The notes below the pieces were generated by a model. That model was not told the origin of the DNA. It was given only the letters and a program-made list of their open reading frames with translations, and did no database searches. Position numbers and translations under genes: made by a program. From Microbacterium barkeri (GTDB lineage: Bacteria; Actinomycetota; Actinomycetes; Actinomycetales; Microbacteriaceae), in contig NZ_BSEJ01000010.1 of the NCBI RefSeq assembly GCF_027921765.1, positions 1 through 64,000 of the forward strand: 64,000 bases of DNA, in the 5' to 3' direction. Of this stretch, positions 17,105-25,993 are shown piece by piece. Position 1 is the stretch's first letter. The number at the start of each line of letters is the position of its first letter.

Positions 17105-18985
17105 TCAGTCCTCCAGGACGCGGGTCGCGGCGAGCTGCTCGGCTGCCAGCTCGGCGTAGAGGCCGCCTGCCGCGACGAGCTGCGCGTGCGTGCCCGACTC
17201 CACGATGCGGCCGCCGTCCACGACGTGGATGGTGTCGGCGTCGATGACGGTGGAGAGGCGGTGGGCGATCGAGATGGTCGTCCGGCCGCGCGCCGCATTC
17301 TCGAGCGCCTCCTGGACGATCCGCTCGGAGACGGTATCGAGCGCGCTCGTCGCCTCGTCGAGGAGGAGCACGGGCGGGTCCTTGAGGAGCACGCGGGCGA
17401 TCGCGATGCGCTGCTTCTCACCGCCCGACAGACGGTAGCCGCGCTCGCCCACGACGGTCTCGTACCCGTCCTCGAAACCGGCGATGATGTGGTGGATGTT
17501 CGCCTGCCGGCACGCGTCCTCGATCTCCTCGTCCGTCGCGTCCGGGCGCGCATAGCGCAGGTTCTCCCGCACCGTCGCGTGGAAGAGGTACGTCTCCTGC
17601 GACACGATGCCGACGTGGTCGACGATGGACTCCTGCCTGAGGCGGCGCACGTCCTCGCCCGCGAACAGCACCTGGCCATCCGTCGCCTCGTAGAACCGCG
17701 GCGTGAGGTAGAGCACGGTCGTCTTGCCTGCGCCCGACGGGCCGACGAATGCCACGTGCTCGCCCGGCTCCACCGCGAACGACACGCCCTGCAGCGTCGG
17801 GCGGGTGTCGTCCGCCGCGTCCGGATAGCGGAACGAGACATCGCGGAACTCGACGCGGCCGACCGGGCCCGGGGCGTCCTCCACATCGACGGCGTCGGCC
17901 GCGTCGGCGATCGCGGGCTTCAGGTCGAGGTACTCGAAGATGCGCGCGAAGAGCGCGAACGATGTCTGCACGTCGAGCGCGACCCGCATGAGGCTCGTGA
18001 GCGGCTGCAGCAGCCGTGCCTGCACGTTCGTGAAGGCGACGATCGTGCCTGCCGTGATCATCCCGGCGTCGCCCGCGACGAGGAAGCCCGCGACGAGGTA
18101 GATGACCGCGGGCACGGAGGCCATGAGCACGTGCACGACCGCGAAGAACCCCTGCCCCGTCATCGCCTGGCGGATCTGCAGGCCGATCTGGTTGGCGTTC
18201 TCCTCGGCGTAGCGAGCGGACTCCGTGCGCTGACGGTTGAACGACTTCGACAGGAGGATGCCCGAGACGCTCAGCGTCTCCTGCGTGATCGCGGTCAGCT
18301 CGGACAGCGACTGCTGCGTCTGCGCCGCGATGCGTGCGCGCACCTGGCCCACGCGACGCTGCACGACGACGAGCACCGGCATGATGACGAGGGCGATCAG
18401 GGTCAGCCGCCAGTCGATGAGGATCATCGCGACGAGCGACGCGATGACCGTCACGGTGTTCCCGAGGATGCTCGTGAAGGTGTTCGTCAGGACGCTCGAG
18501 ACGCCGCCCACATCGTTCTGCAGGCGCGACTGGATGATGCCCGTCTTCGTGCGCGTGAAGAAGCCGAGCTCCATCGCCTGGAGGTGATCGAACATCCGGA
18601 CGCGCAGGTCGCCCGTCACGCGGTTGCCGACGTTGGAGGTGAACCACGTCTGCGCGACGCCGACGATCGCGCTCAGGAGGTAGAGGCCGATCATGAGGGC
18701 GACGAGGCGCACGAGGAGCGGGATGTCGACGGGCCCGCCGTCGACGGGGAAGAGCGCGTCGTCGAACACCCGCTGGATGACGAGGGGCGGCACGACGCCG
18801 AGCGCCGCGCCGACGATCACGAGGACGGCGGTCGCGGCGATGCGACCGCGATACGGGCGGAAGAGCGCCACGACGCGGCGCCCGAGTCCGGGCACGCGCG
18901 GCGCCTGCGCGTTCAGTCTCCGCTGCGCCGCCTCGTCGATCGGCTTGCCGCCGCCGCGCCCGCCCATGCCCCGCCCCATACTCAT
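17105..18985 (-). CDS. ABC exporter, fused permease and ATPase (multidrug/lipid type)
   Basis: A 626-residue half-transporter. Residues about 40-330 hold the six-helix exporter domain. Residues about 370-620 hold the ATPase, with Walker A G-P-S-G-A-G-K-T, Q-loop S-Q-E-T-Y, signature L-S-G-G-E-K-Q-R, Walker B V-L-L-L-D-E-A-T and the switch histidine in A-H-R-L-S. The start is the ATG at 18983-18985 (M-S-M-G-R-G), because the frame upstream overlaps the divergent promoter. As a half-size exporter it probably works as a homodimer. The substrate is unknown. It is divergent from an MFS exporter across a palindrome. Confidence 0.9.
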   Translation of the reverse strand: MSMGRGMGGRGGGKPIDEAAQRRLNAQAPRVPGLGRRVVALFRPYRGRIAATAVLVIVGAALGVVPPLVIQRVFDDALFPVDGGPVDIPLLVRLVALMIGLYLLSAIVGVAQTWFTSNVGNRVTGDLRVRMFDHLQAMELGFFTRTKTGIIQSRLQNDVGGVSSVLTNTFTSILGNTVTVIASLVAMILIDWRLTLIALVIMPVLVVVQRRVGQVRARIAAQTQQSLSELTAITQETLSVSGILLSKSFNRQRTESARYAEENANQIGLQIRQAMTGQGFFAVVHVLMASVPAVIYLVAGFLVAGDAGMITAGTIVAFTNVQARLLQPLTSLMRVALDVQTSFALFARIFEYLDLKPAIADAADAVDVEDAPGPVGRVEFRDVSFRYPDAADDTRPTLQGVSFAVEPGEHVAFVGPSGAGKTTVLYLTPRFYEATDGQVLFAGEDVRRLRQESIVDHVGIVSQETYLFHATVRENLRYARPDATDEEIEDACRQANIHHIIAGFEDGYETVVGERGYRLSGGEKQRIAIARVLLKDPPVLLLDEATSALDTVSERIVQEALENAARGRTTISIAHRLSTVIDADTIHVVDGGRIVESGTHAQLVAAGGLYAELAAEQLAATRVLED

Positions 18986-18991
18986 GTCAAA

Positions 18992-19007
18992 GAGCATACA
19001 TATGCTC
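18992..19007. promoter_or_regulatory. Palindrome in the ABC/MFS divergent promoter region
   Basis: GAGCATA-CA-TATGCTC forms a perfect 7-2-7 palindrome seven bases upstream of the ABC exporter start codon and about 125 bases from the MFS start. It looks like a repressor operator. No regulator gene is adjacent, so the protein that binds it must be encoded elsewhere. Confidence 0.45.
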
Positions 19008-19130
19008 GGAGCGGGTGGATCCGATCGGATCGGGAATGGCAACGGGAATGTCGCCGTTAAGCTGTAACGTTCGCGCGGAGACCCTTCTCCCCTCCGCCTC
19101 CGGCCTTCCTCTTCTCTCTCCAGGAGTCTC

Positions 19131-20627
19131 ATGACGTCTACCGACACCGGCGCCATCCGCGCACAGCAGCAGGAGATCGATCCGAAGGGCATGCGCGTCA
19201 TCTGGCTGCTGCTGATCGCAGCCTTCACGGCGATCCTCAACGAGACGACGATGGGCATCGCCATCCCGCACCTCAATGCGGACCTCGGGCTCGCGCCCGA
19301 GCTGGGCCAGTGGCTCACGAGCGCCTTCATGCTCACGATGGCCGTCGTCATCCCGACGACCGGCTTCCTGCTCCAGCGCTTCACGACGCGCCAGATCTTC
19401 CTCGCGGCGATGATCGCGTTCTCGCTCGGAACGCTCGTGTGCCTCATCGCGCCCGGCTTCGTCGTGCTCCTCCTCGGACGCGTGATCCAGGCCGCCGGCA
19501 CGGGCATCATGATGCCGCTGCTCATGACGACGATGATGAACGTCGTCCCGCCGCAGTCCCGCGGCCGCATGATGGGGCGCGTGGGGATGGTCATCTCGCT
19601 CGCACCGGCGATCGGCCCGACCCTGTCGGGCGCGATCCTGACGACGCTCAGCTGGCGCTGGATCTTCGGGATCGTGCTGCCGATCGCGCTCGCGTCGCTC
19701 CTCATCGGCGCGAAGTGGATGACCAACCTCGGCGAGACGCGCAAGGCGCCGATCGACGTGCCGTCGGTCATCATGTCGGCGATCGCCTTCGGCGGGATCG
19801 TGTACGGCCTCAGCCAGTTCGGCGGGGGCGCCCACGGCGCGGCAGCAGACGGCGGCGCGAGCATCTCGCCGGTCGCGTCGGGAGCCATCGCGCTCGTCGT
19901 CGGCCTGGTCATGCTCGCGGTCTTCGTGATGCGTCAGCTCAAGCTGCAGCGCATCGACGACGCGCTGCTCGATCTGCGCGTGTTCCAGTCGCGCAACTTC
20001 ACGATCTCCATCGTGATCATGGCGCTCATCGCCCTCACGATGTTCGGCTCGCTCACCCTGCTGCCGCTCTACCTGCAGAACGTCGTGGGCCTCGACGCGC
20101 TGCAGTCGGGCCTCATCCTCCTCCCGGGCTCCGTGCTCATGGGCCTCCTCGGGCCGATCATGGGCCGGATCTACGACGCGAAGGGCCCGCGCACGCTGCT
20201 CGTGCCCGGCACGATCATCGTGGCTGCCGCGATCTTCGTGTACGCGACGGTGAGCGAGCACACCCCGTGGGGGCTGCTCATGGCGGTGCAGACGGCCATG
20301 TCCGTCGGCATGGCGATGTCGTTCACGCCGCTGTTCTCGGCCTCGCTCGGATCGCTCGAGCGCCACCTCTACTCGCATGGCTCTGCCGTGCTCAACACGC
20401 TGCAGCAGGTCGCCGGCGCGGCGGGCGTCGCGATCCTCATCGCGACCTACTCGAGCATCCTCCATGCGGGCGAGGAGGCGGGCGTGCCCGCAGCCGCAGC
20501 CGGCGCCCCCGGCGCGCGGACGGCCTTCCTCATCGCGGCGATCATCTCGCTCGTCTCGGTCGCGCTGTCGTTCTTCGTGCGCAAGCCCGAGGAGCAGGAG
20601 GGCATGCCCGGCGGCCACGGCCACTGA
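19131..20627 (+). CDS. MFS exporter of the DHA2 (14-helix) drug:H+ antiporter family
   Basis: A 498-residue membrane protein with about 14 hydrophobic segments. DHA2 marks include L-N-E-T-T-M-G-I-A-I-P-H-L in helix 1, G-R-V-I-Q-A-A-G-T-G-I-M-M-P near residue 120 (motif A/B area), and a G-x-x-x-G-P-x-x-x-G-type block A-P-A-I-G-P-T-L-S-G-A near residue 160. It probably expels toxic compounds. The C-terminus is Gly/His-rich (G-G-H-G-H). It is divergent from the ABC exporter. Confidence 0.88.
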   Translation: MTSTDTGAIRAQQQEIDPKGMRVIWLLLIAAFTAILNETTMGIAIPHLNADLGLAPELGQWLTSAFMLTMAVVIPTTGFLLQRFTTRQIFLAAMIAFSLGTLVCLIAPGFVVLLLGRVIQAAGTGIMMPLLMTTMMNVVPPQSRGRMMGRVGMVISLAPAIGPTLSGAILTTLSWRWIFGIVLPIALASLLIGAKWMTNLGETRKAPIDVPSVIMSAIAFGGIVYGLSQFGGGAHGAAADGGASISPVASGAIALVVGLVMLAVFVMRQLKLQRIDDALLDLRVFQSRNFTISIVIMALIALTMFGSLTLLPLYLQNVVGLDALQSGLILLPGSVLMGLLGPIMGRIYDAKGPRTLLVPGTIIVAAAIFVYATVSEHTPWGLLMAVQTAMSVGMAMSFTPLFSASLGSLERHLYSHGSAVLNTLQQVAGAAGVAILIATYSSILHAGEEAGVPAAAAGAPGARTAFLIAAIISLVSVALSFFVRKPEEQEGMPGGHGH

Positions 20628-20653
20628 GCTCCCTCTCCTCTTGTGCGCTCAGG

Positions 20654-20773
20654 TCAGGACGACTGCGCACCCGGCCAGCTGCACGCGCCGTCGGCGCACG
20701 CGGGGGCGTCCTCCGCGGACGCGGTCAGCAGCGGGACGAGCGGCGTCGCCCTGGTCTCCTCGGTCGTGGACAT
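20654..20773 (-). CDS. Possible 39-residue cysteine-containing peptide downstream of metS
   Basis: A short frame begins 43 bases after the metS stop on the same strand. It ends in A-C-A-D-G-A-C-S-W-P-G, that is C-x4-C followed by W-P. The start is ATG at 20771-20773, with another in-frame ATG nine bases upstream. The peptide is otherwise Thr/Ala/Glu-rich with no signal or membrane segment. The family is not recognised. The position suggests a third member of the metP-metS operon, but no strong ribosome site is seen and it may be spurious. Confidence 0.35.
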   Translation of the reverse strand: MSTTEETRATPLVPLLTASAEDAPACADGACSWPGAQSS

Positions 20774-20816
20774 GCCGACCATGCTACGCCCGCGAGAGGA
20801 CCCGGGCTCCGGAGCG

Positions 20817-20960
20817 TCAGTCATCGCCCTCGTCGTCGACAGCGCCGTCCGGATACGCCGGCACCTCGGGCTTCGACGAGAGGAAGACGATGCTCGCGAC
20901 GAGCCCGCCCCAGATGAGGACGGCGGCGATGATGAAGAACAGCGTCGCGATGGCGGTCAT
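20817..20960 (-). CDS. metS: Methionine/alanine importer small subunit, MetS-like
   Basis: A 47-residue protein with one membrane helix (A-T-L-F-F-I-I-A-A-V-L-I-W-G-G-L) and a short acidic tail (D-D-E-G-D-D). Such a tiny partner is required by the NSS-family methionine/alanine transporter MetP of Corynebacterium. Its ATG overlaps the stop of the large subunit gene (ATGA), as expected for a coupled pair. The start at 20958-20960 is chosen by that overlap. Confidence 0.85.
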   Translation of the reverse strand: MTAIATLFFIIAAVLIWGGLVASIVFLSSKPEVPAYPDGAVDDEGDD

Positions 20961-22522
20961 CGCAGGTCTCCCTTCAGCGACACGGCGTCCGTCGCCGGCC
21001 ACGGCTCGAACTTCTCCGGATCATGGCGCCACCGTGCGCCCGTGAGCGCGATCGCCCCGACGACCATGATGGCGACCGATCCCCAGCCGACGATTCCCAG
21101 GTAGGTCACGGGGTAGCCGCTGTATCCGTCGACGAGCAGCTCCACGATCTTCGAGACGAGCATGTAGGCGAGGACCACGGGCGCGACGATCGAGACGAGG
21201 AAGAGCCACACGCGGCCGACCTTGAAGGTCGACAGGGTGCTCAGGTGCGACGCGAGCTCGGGGCCGGCTCGACGCACCCACAGCACGACGATCGAGACGA
21301 TGATCGCCGAGGCCACGATGCCGATGTTGTTCGCCCAGTTGTCGACCGTGTCGAGCGCGGTGAGGCCGGACGTGGTCGAGAAGAGCAGGATCGAGACGAC
21401 CGCGAGCACTCCCCCCAGACCGTAGACGACCTGCGAGCGCGTGAGGCCGAACTTGTCTCGCACGGCCGCGATGATCACCTCGAGGATCGAGATGAGCGAG
21501 GTGAGGCCGGCGAGCACGAGTGCGCCGAAGAAGAGGGCGCCGAACCACTCGCCGCCCGGCATCTGCGAGACGATCGCGGGGAAGGTCATGAACGACAGCG
21601 CGACGCCGGTCAGCCCCTCGAGCTCCGCCACCGGGATGCCCTGCTCGAACGCGAAGAACCCGAGCGTCGCGAAGACGCCGATTCCCGCCAGCAGCTCGAA
21701 CGACGAGTTGCCGAACGCGACGACGAGGCCGGGAGTGGTGAGGTTGACACGCCGGCGGCGGTAGGACGCGTACGTGACCATGATGCCGAAGGCGATGGAC
21801 AGCGAGAAGAAGATCTGGCTGTACGCCGCGATCCACACGGATGGGTCGGCGAGCGCCGCGAAATCCGGCGTGAAGAACGCCGTGAGCCCGTCGATCGCGC
21901 CGGGGAGGAACAGGGCGCGAACGACGAGGATCAGGAACCCGATCACGAGCAGAGGGATGAAGATGACGTTCGCGCGCTGGACGCCCTTCACGACGCCCGC
22001 GCCGAGCACCACGAGAGCGACCACCCACATGAGGACGAGCGGGATCAGCACACCGGGAACGAACTCGAAGGTGATCGGCTCTGCCGCCACCTGCAGGTAT
22101 TCCCCGACGAAGAACGCGGTGGGATCGGACCCCCAGCGCAGATCCCACGAGAAGACGAAGTAGCTCGAGGCCCAGGCGAGCACGGCGGTGTAGTAGATGC
22201 AGATGAAGACGCAGATCATCACCTGGAACCAGCCGATGCTCTCGCCCACGCGCCCCGCGAGGCGTCGGAAGGCGAGCGGGGCGGAACCGCGGAAGCGGTG
22301 CCCGATCGCGTAGTCGAGGAAGAGGATGGGGATGCCGGCGGTCAGCAGCGCGACGAGATACGGGATGAGGAAGGCTCCTCCCCCGTTCTCGTAGGCGACG
22401 CCGGGGAAGCGCCAGATATTTCCGAGGCCGACAGCCGACCCGAGCGCGGCGAGGATGAAGCCGATCTGACCGGTCCACACCTCGCGTGCCGGAACGGCGC
22501 CGGCCGTGTTCGTGCGAGACAT
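20957..22522 (-). CDS. metP: Sodium-dependent NSS-family transporter, methionine/alanine type
   Basis: A 521-residue membrane protein with about 11-12 helices. The N-terminal G-Q-I-G-F-I-L-A-A-L-G-S-A-V-G-L-G-N-I-W segment is the Na+- and substrate-binding signature of the neurotransmitter:sodium symporter family. W-R-F-P and N-G-G-G-A-F-L-I-P-Y follow. The small MetS subunit encoded directly behind it points to uptake of methionine and alanine. The start at 22520-22522 has an AGGGA ribosome site. Confidence 0.88.
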   Translation of the reverse strand: MSRTNTAGAVPAREVWTGQIGFILAALGSAVGLGNIWRFPGVAYENGGGAFLIPYLVALLTAGIPILFLDYAIGHRFRGSAPLAFRRLAGRVGESIGWFQVMICVFICIYYTAVLAWASSYFVFSWDLRWGSDPTAFFVGEYLQVAAEPITFEFVPGVLIPLVLMWVVALVVLGAGVVKGVQRANVIFIPLLVIGFLILVVRALFLPGAIDGLTAFFTPDFAALADPSVWIAAYSQIFFSLSIAFGIMVTYASYRRRRVNLTTPGLVVAFGNSSFELLAGIGVFATLGFFAFEQGIPVAELEGLTGVALSFMTFPAIVSQMPGGEWFGALFFGALVLAGLTSLISILEVIIAAVRDKFGLTRSQVVYGLGGVLAVVSILLFSTTSGLTALDTVDNWANNIGIVASAIIVSIVVLWVRRAGPELASHLSTLSTFKVGRVWLFLVSIVAPVVLAYMLVSKIVELLVDGYSGYPVTYLGIVGWGSVAIMVVGAIALTGARWRHDPEKFEPWPATDAVSLKGDLR

Positions 22523-22632
22523 TCTGTATCCCTTCACTGGGCGGTTGTCACGCCATCTCAGTATCGAGCGAGCGTAGCAACATGCTCAGCAGACGCACAG
22601 GTGGCTCACCTGGATATGGCAGATTTGATCGG

Positions 22633-23622
22633 ATGAGCCAGCCGACTGCATCCGACTCCTCCGCCCCTGATCGCGCCGCGCGGCGCGCGGTCACGGTCTT
22701 CCCGATCCTCGTGCTGGTGGCCGGGGTGGTCGGATTCCTCCTGCCGGGGGCCGCGCCCGTGCTCGGGCCCGCAGTGCCGTGGCTGCTCGGATTCATCATG
22801 TTCTGCATGGGCCTCACCCTGACGCTCCCCGACTTCGCGCGCATCGCGAAGCGCCCGTGGATGGTCCTGGTGGGGGTCGTGCTGCAGTACCTCATCATGC
22901 CGCTGACCGCGTGGCTCATCGCCTTCGCGCTCGGCCTCCCGCCCGAGCTCGCGGCGGGCGTCATCCTCGTCGGCTGCGCCCCGGGCGGAACGGCGTCGAA
23001 CGTCGTGACCTACCTGTCACGCGGCGACACGGCGCTGTCGGTCACCGTGACGACGTGCTCGACGCTGCTCGCGCCGATCATGACCCCGCTGCTCACCCTG
23101 TGGCTCGCCGGCACGTTCCTCGAGGTGCCGTTCGGCTCGATGATGGTGTCGATCCTGCAGACCGTCCTGCTGCCGATCATCGCCGGCCTCGTCGTGCGCC
23201 TCTTCCTGCGCGCGTTCGTGGAGCGCGTGCAGGCATGGTTCCCGTGGCTCTCCACGATCGCGATCTCGCTCATCGTCGCGGCCGTCGTGGCGGGCAGCGC
23301 GGATCGGATCGTCCAGGCCGGCCTCATCGTGTTCCTCGCGGTCGTGCTGCACAACGGCCTGGGGCTCCTGCTCGGCTACCTCGCCGCGATCGCGCTCGGG
23401 ATGACCCAGCGCGAGCGGCGCGCGATCTCGATCGAGGTCGGAATGCAGAACTCCGGGCTGGCCGCATCGCTCGCGGCCGCGCACTTCTCGCCGCTCGCGG
23501 CGCTGCCCGCGGCGGTGTTCTCCGTCTGGCACAACCTGTCGGGTGCGCTGTTCGCGATGGTCATGGGCCGCCGACCCGTGACCGACGAGCCGTCAGCGCC
23601 CGAGCCCGTGCGCGAGCGCTGA
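22633..23622 (+). CDS. BASS-family sodium symporter (bile acid:sodium symporter-like)
   Basis: A 329-residue membrane protein with about ten helices. It has the BASS signatures F-C-M-G-L-T-L near residue 58 and G-C-A-P-G-G-T-A-S-N-V near residue 120, followed by S-I-E-V-G-M-Q-N-S-G-L-A near residue 270. Bacterial members import organic acids such as pantoate or 2-keto acids with Na+. The substrate here is open. It is divergent from metP. Confidence 0.88.
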   Translation: MSQPTASDSSAPDRAARRAVTVFPILVLVAGVVGFLLPGAAPVLGPAVPWLLGFIMFCMGLTLTLPDFARIAKRPWMVLVGVVLQYLIMPLTAWLIAFALGLPPELAAGVILVGCAPGGTASNVVTYLSRGDTALSVTVTTCSTLLAPIMTPLLTLWLAGTFLEVPFGSMMVSILQTVLLPIIAGLVVRLFLRAFVERVQAWFPWLSTIAISLIVAAVVAGSADRIVQAGLIVFLAVVLHNGLGLLLGYLAAIALGMTQRERRAISIEVGMQNSGLAASLAAAHFSPLAALPAAVFSVWHNLSGALFAMVMGRRPVTDEPSAPEPVRER

Positions 23623-23628
23623 CGATCC

Positions 23629-23660
23629 GCGCGCTGGCGGGAACCGCCCCGCCAGCGCGC
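23629..23660. terminator. Bidirectional hairpin terminator
   Basis: A perfect 13-bp stem (23629-23641 with 23648-23660, 6-base loop) lies between the convergent BASS transporter and lipoprotein genes. No U-run is seen. The position and strength make termination in both directions likely. Confidence 0.7.
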
Positions 23661-23669
23661 GGCCGTCCG

Positions 23670-24179
23670 CTACTCGGCCATCCGCTCACCCGCGGGAGAC
23701 AGCACCCACCACACGTCGTTGACGCCCTGGCCGTTCACGTCCCCGGCTGCGGCATCGCCCGCGAAGTAGTAGAGCGGCCAGCCGTTCAGCGTCACCTGCG
23801 TCTCGCCGTCGACGCCCTCGATGGTGCCCACCTCGCCGGTGACGCCCTCCACCTCCGGCAGGTCGCCCTCGACGGTCACGGCAGGCCAGTTCTCGGCGCA
23901 CTGCCCCTCGCAGGTGCTGACCCCGGCGCCCTGGGTGTCCTGGTCGAACATGTAGACGGTCATGCCCTCGCCGTCGACGACGATCTCGCCGAGCGGCGAC
24001 TCGGCCACCATGAGGGTCGTGCCGTCGCCGGTCATCTCGTCGGGCGAGGTCATGGGCTCCGAGGACTCCGACTCGGACGGCTCCTCCTCGGGCTCGGCGG
24101 CGGGCGCCGAGCAGCCGGCGAGCACGAGCACGAGCACCCCTCCCCACACGGCCGACCTGATCACGTGCTTGCGGAACAT
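23670..24179 (-). CDS. Secreted lipoprotein with COG4315-type repeats
   Basis: A 169-residue protein with a lipoprotein signal (lipobox L-V-L-A-G-C, Cys23), an acidic Glu/Ser linker to about residue 50, then two related repeats. One contains T-V-Y-M-F-D-Q-D and T-C-E-G-Q-C-A-E-N-W-P. The other contains L-N-G-W-P-L-Y-Y-F-A-G-D with W-W-V-L-S-P-A-G. This is the Lipoprotein_15/COG4315 pattern of unknown function. It follows a sigma/anti-sigma pair on the same strand and is a plausible member of that regulon. Confidence 0.8.
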   Translation of the reverse strand: MFRKHVIRSAVWGGVLVLVLAGCSAPAAEPEEEPSESESSEPMTSPDEMTGDGTTLMVAESPLGEIVVDGEGMTVYMFDQDTQGAGVSTCEGQCAENWPAVTVEGDLPEVEGVTGEVGTIEGVDGETQVTLNGWPLYYFAGDAAAGDVNGQGVNDVWWVLSPAGERMAE

Positions 24180-24242
24180 GGCGATCCTCCGTTCACGACT
24201 GCGGTTCAGTCACCGGGGACACGATCCGCAGGCGCGTCGGGT

Positions 24243-24926
24243 TCACTTCCCCTTCAGCGGCGCAGCGCGCATGAGCACGTCGCCCGTCGTCGACGAGCGG
24301 ATGTCGATGCTCGCGATCTCGTCGGGGGCGAAGGCCGTGCCGGCGCTGAGGCGGGCCGTCGATCCGGCTGTCGCCCGCCAGGTCGACAGCGCGCTCTCCG
24401 TGCCGTCTGCCGCCGTGACGACGAGGGTGTAGCGCCGCTCGCGGTCGGAGGGGCCGTGTCCGTACGCGCACGTCATGTCGATGCGCGTGCCCCACGCCAC
24501 CTCGGTGAGCTCCACCGACGCCTCGAGCGGCGCCGATCCGACGGGCGCCATCGCGACCACCGTGCTCTGCGGCTGCGTGACGGTCACCACGACGGGCACC
24601 GCGACGAGCACAGCGGCGAGCGCGGCGACGACCGCGACGCCCGCGCGCCGGCGCCGTCGCGAGCGGCGTGCGCCGAGCGCGACGAGCTGCGCGCGACGAG
24701 CGGCGTCGGGCCCGTCGCTGACGCGCTCTGCCTCGATCAGACCGCGGCCTCGGTCGGGTTCCACCCGAGACAGGAGCCCGACGATCGGAGCGAGGTCGGC
24801 GATCGCCGCCCGACAGCGCTCGCACTCGACGAGGTGGGCCTCGAACGCGGCGCGGTCGGCCGAGCTCAGCGCGCCCAGCACGTAGGCCGCGTCCCACTCG
24901 GCGAACCGCTCGTGATCGGCGTTCAT
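24243..24926 (-). CDS. Membrane anti-sigma factor (RskA-like) with zinc-finger motif
   Basis: A 227-residue protein. The N-terminal cytoplasmic domain has the H-x3-C-x2-C anti-sigma zinc motif (His31, Cys35, Cys38). An Arg-rich stop-transfer stretch and one membrane helix (about residues 94-115) follow, then an extracytoplasmic RskA-like domain. Its ATG overlaps the sigma factor stop (ATGA). It should hold the sigma factor of 24923-25429 inactive until regulated proteolysis. Confidence 0.88.
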   Translation of the reverse strand: MNADHERFAEWDAAYVLGALSSADRAAFEAHLVECERCRAAIADLAPIVGLLSRVEPDRGRGLIEAERVSDGPDAARRAQLVALGARRSRRRRRAGVAVVAALAAVLVAVPVVVTVTQPQSTVVAMAPVGSAPLEASVELTEVAWGTRIDMTCAYGHGPSDRERRYTLVVTAADGTESALSTWRATAGSTARLSAGTAFAPDEIASIDIRSSTTGDVLMRAAPLKGK

Positions 24927-25429
24927 CGCGTCACCCCTCTCTCCTGCAGCGCGAGGCGCAGCGCCCGCAGCCCGTAGTGCAGCCGGGACTTGACCGTGCC
25001 CTCCGGGATGCCGAGGTCCGCGGCGATCTCGACGGTCGACAGGCCGCCGAAGTACGCGCGGACGACGACGTCGCGATGCGCATCCGAGAGGACGCCGAGC
25101 GCCTCCTCGATGAGCAGGGCGTCGAAGATCGCGTCGGTCGCGTCCCGCACAGCCGATTCCGGCGTCTCGGCGACCGCGATCTCACGGCGATGCCGCGCGC
25201 TGCGCGCCTCGTCGATGACGATGTGCCGCGCGACCGTGTACATCCACGAGCGGGCCGTCTCCGGATCCTGCGCGAGGATGCGCGGCGTGCGCCAGGCGCG
25301 CAGGAGCGTTTCCTGGACGACATCGTCGGCGCCCGCGCGATCTCCCGTGAGGTGGACGACGTAGCGCCACACCGGGGCCGCGTGCGCGTCGAACAGCGCA
25401 CCCAGTCGTGTCGCGTCATCGCCCGGCAT
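24923..25429 (-). CDS. ECF RNA polymerase sigma factor (SigK/SigL-like)
   Basis: A 168-residue sigma factor. Region 2 has A-D-D-V-V-Q-E-T-L-L-R-A-W and S-W-M-Y-T-V-A-R-H. Region 4 has F-G-G-L-S-T-V-E-I-A-A-D-L-G and P-E-G-T-V-K-S-R-L-H-Y-G. The start at 25427-25429 has a GGAGGT ribosome site; upstream Met codons lack one. With the anti-sigma gene and lipoprotein behind it, the group resembles mycobacterial sigK/sigL-rskA loci. Confidence 0.92.
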   Translation of the reverse strand: MPGDDATRLGALFDAHAAPVWRYVVHLTGDRAGADDVVQETLLRAWRTPRILAQDPETARSWMYTVARHIVIDEARSARHRREIAVAETPESAVRDATDAIFDALLIEEALGVLSDAHRDVVVRAYFGGLSTVEIAADLGIPEGTVKSRLHYGLRALRLALQERGVTR

Positions 25430-25512
25430 CGCACACCTCCCCACTGAGGCAACGAGATGCGCGGTGCCCGGGTTCATCTGAACCGCTCGCCCCGCCATCC
25501 CGTGTTCCGAGT

Positions 25513-25992
25513 ATGAACCCGTTCGAGGTCGCCGGCCTCCCCCTCCATCCGCTCGTCGTGCACGGTACGGTCGTGCTCGTGCCCCTCACGGCTCTCGCGC
25601 TCGTGCTGGGTGCGATCCTCCCGTCGGCGCGTCGACGACTCGGCGCCGTGACGCCCCTCGCGGCCGTCGTGACCGTCGTGCTCGTGTACGTCGCGGTCGT
25701 GTCGGGCGGAGCGCTCAAGGAGGTCGTCGGTCCGCTGCCTCAGGTCGCGCGCCACGAGGCGCTCGCGGTGCTCGTCCCTCCCTGGACGATCGGGATGGCC
25801 GTGGTCGCGGTCGCGCAATGGCTCTGGTTCCGGCGGCGCCCGGCGGATGGCGCGAGCACGCGCGAGGCCTCTCGTCGCGATCGCGTCGTCGGCGTCACGA
25901 TCGCTGGTCTCGCTCTCGTCACCGCATCGGGAGCGACGGTCTCGGTCGTCCTCGCGGGCGAGGCGGGAGCGCGCGCCGTCTGGGGCGGCTGA
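25513..25992 (+). CDS. DUF2231-like four-helix membrane protein
   Basis: A 159-residue protein. L-P-L-H-P-L-V-V-H-G-T near the N-terminus is the DUF2231 signature (H-P-x-x-V-H), and four hydrophobic helices follow. A conserved histidine also precedes helix 3 (V-A-R-H-E). The function is unknown; heme or redox roles have been suggested for relatives. It is divergent from the sigma factor gene, with 83 bases between starts. Confidence 0.7.
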   Translation: MNPFEVAGLPLHPLVVHGTVVLVPLTALALVLGAILPSARRRLGAVTPLAAVVTVVLVYVAVVSGGALKEVVGPLPQVARHEALAVLVPPWTIGMAVVAVAQWLWFRRRPADGASTREASRRDRVVGVTIAGLALVTASGATVSVVLAGEAGARAVWGG

Positions 25993-25993
25993 G

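Noticed and set aside
24475..25364. Plus-strand frames opposite the anti-sigma and sigma genes
   Set aside because: Shadow frames of two clearly coupled minus-strand genes with ribosome sites.
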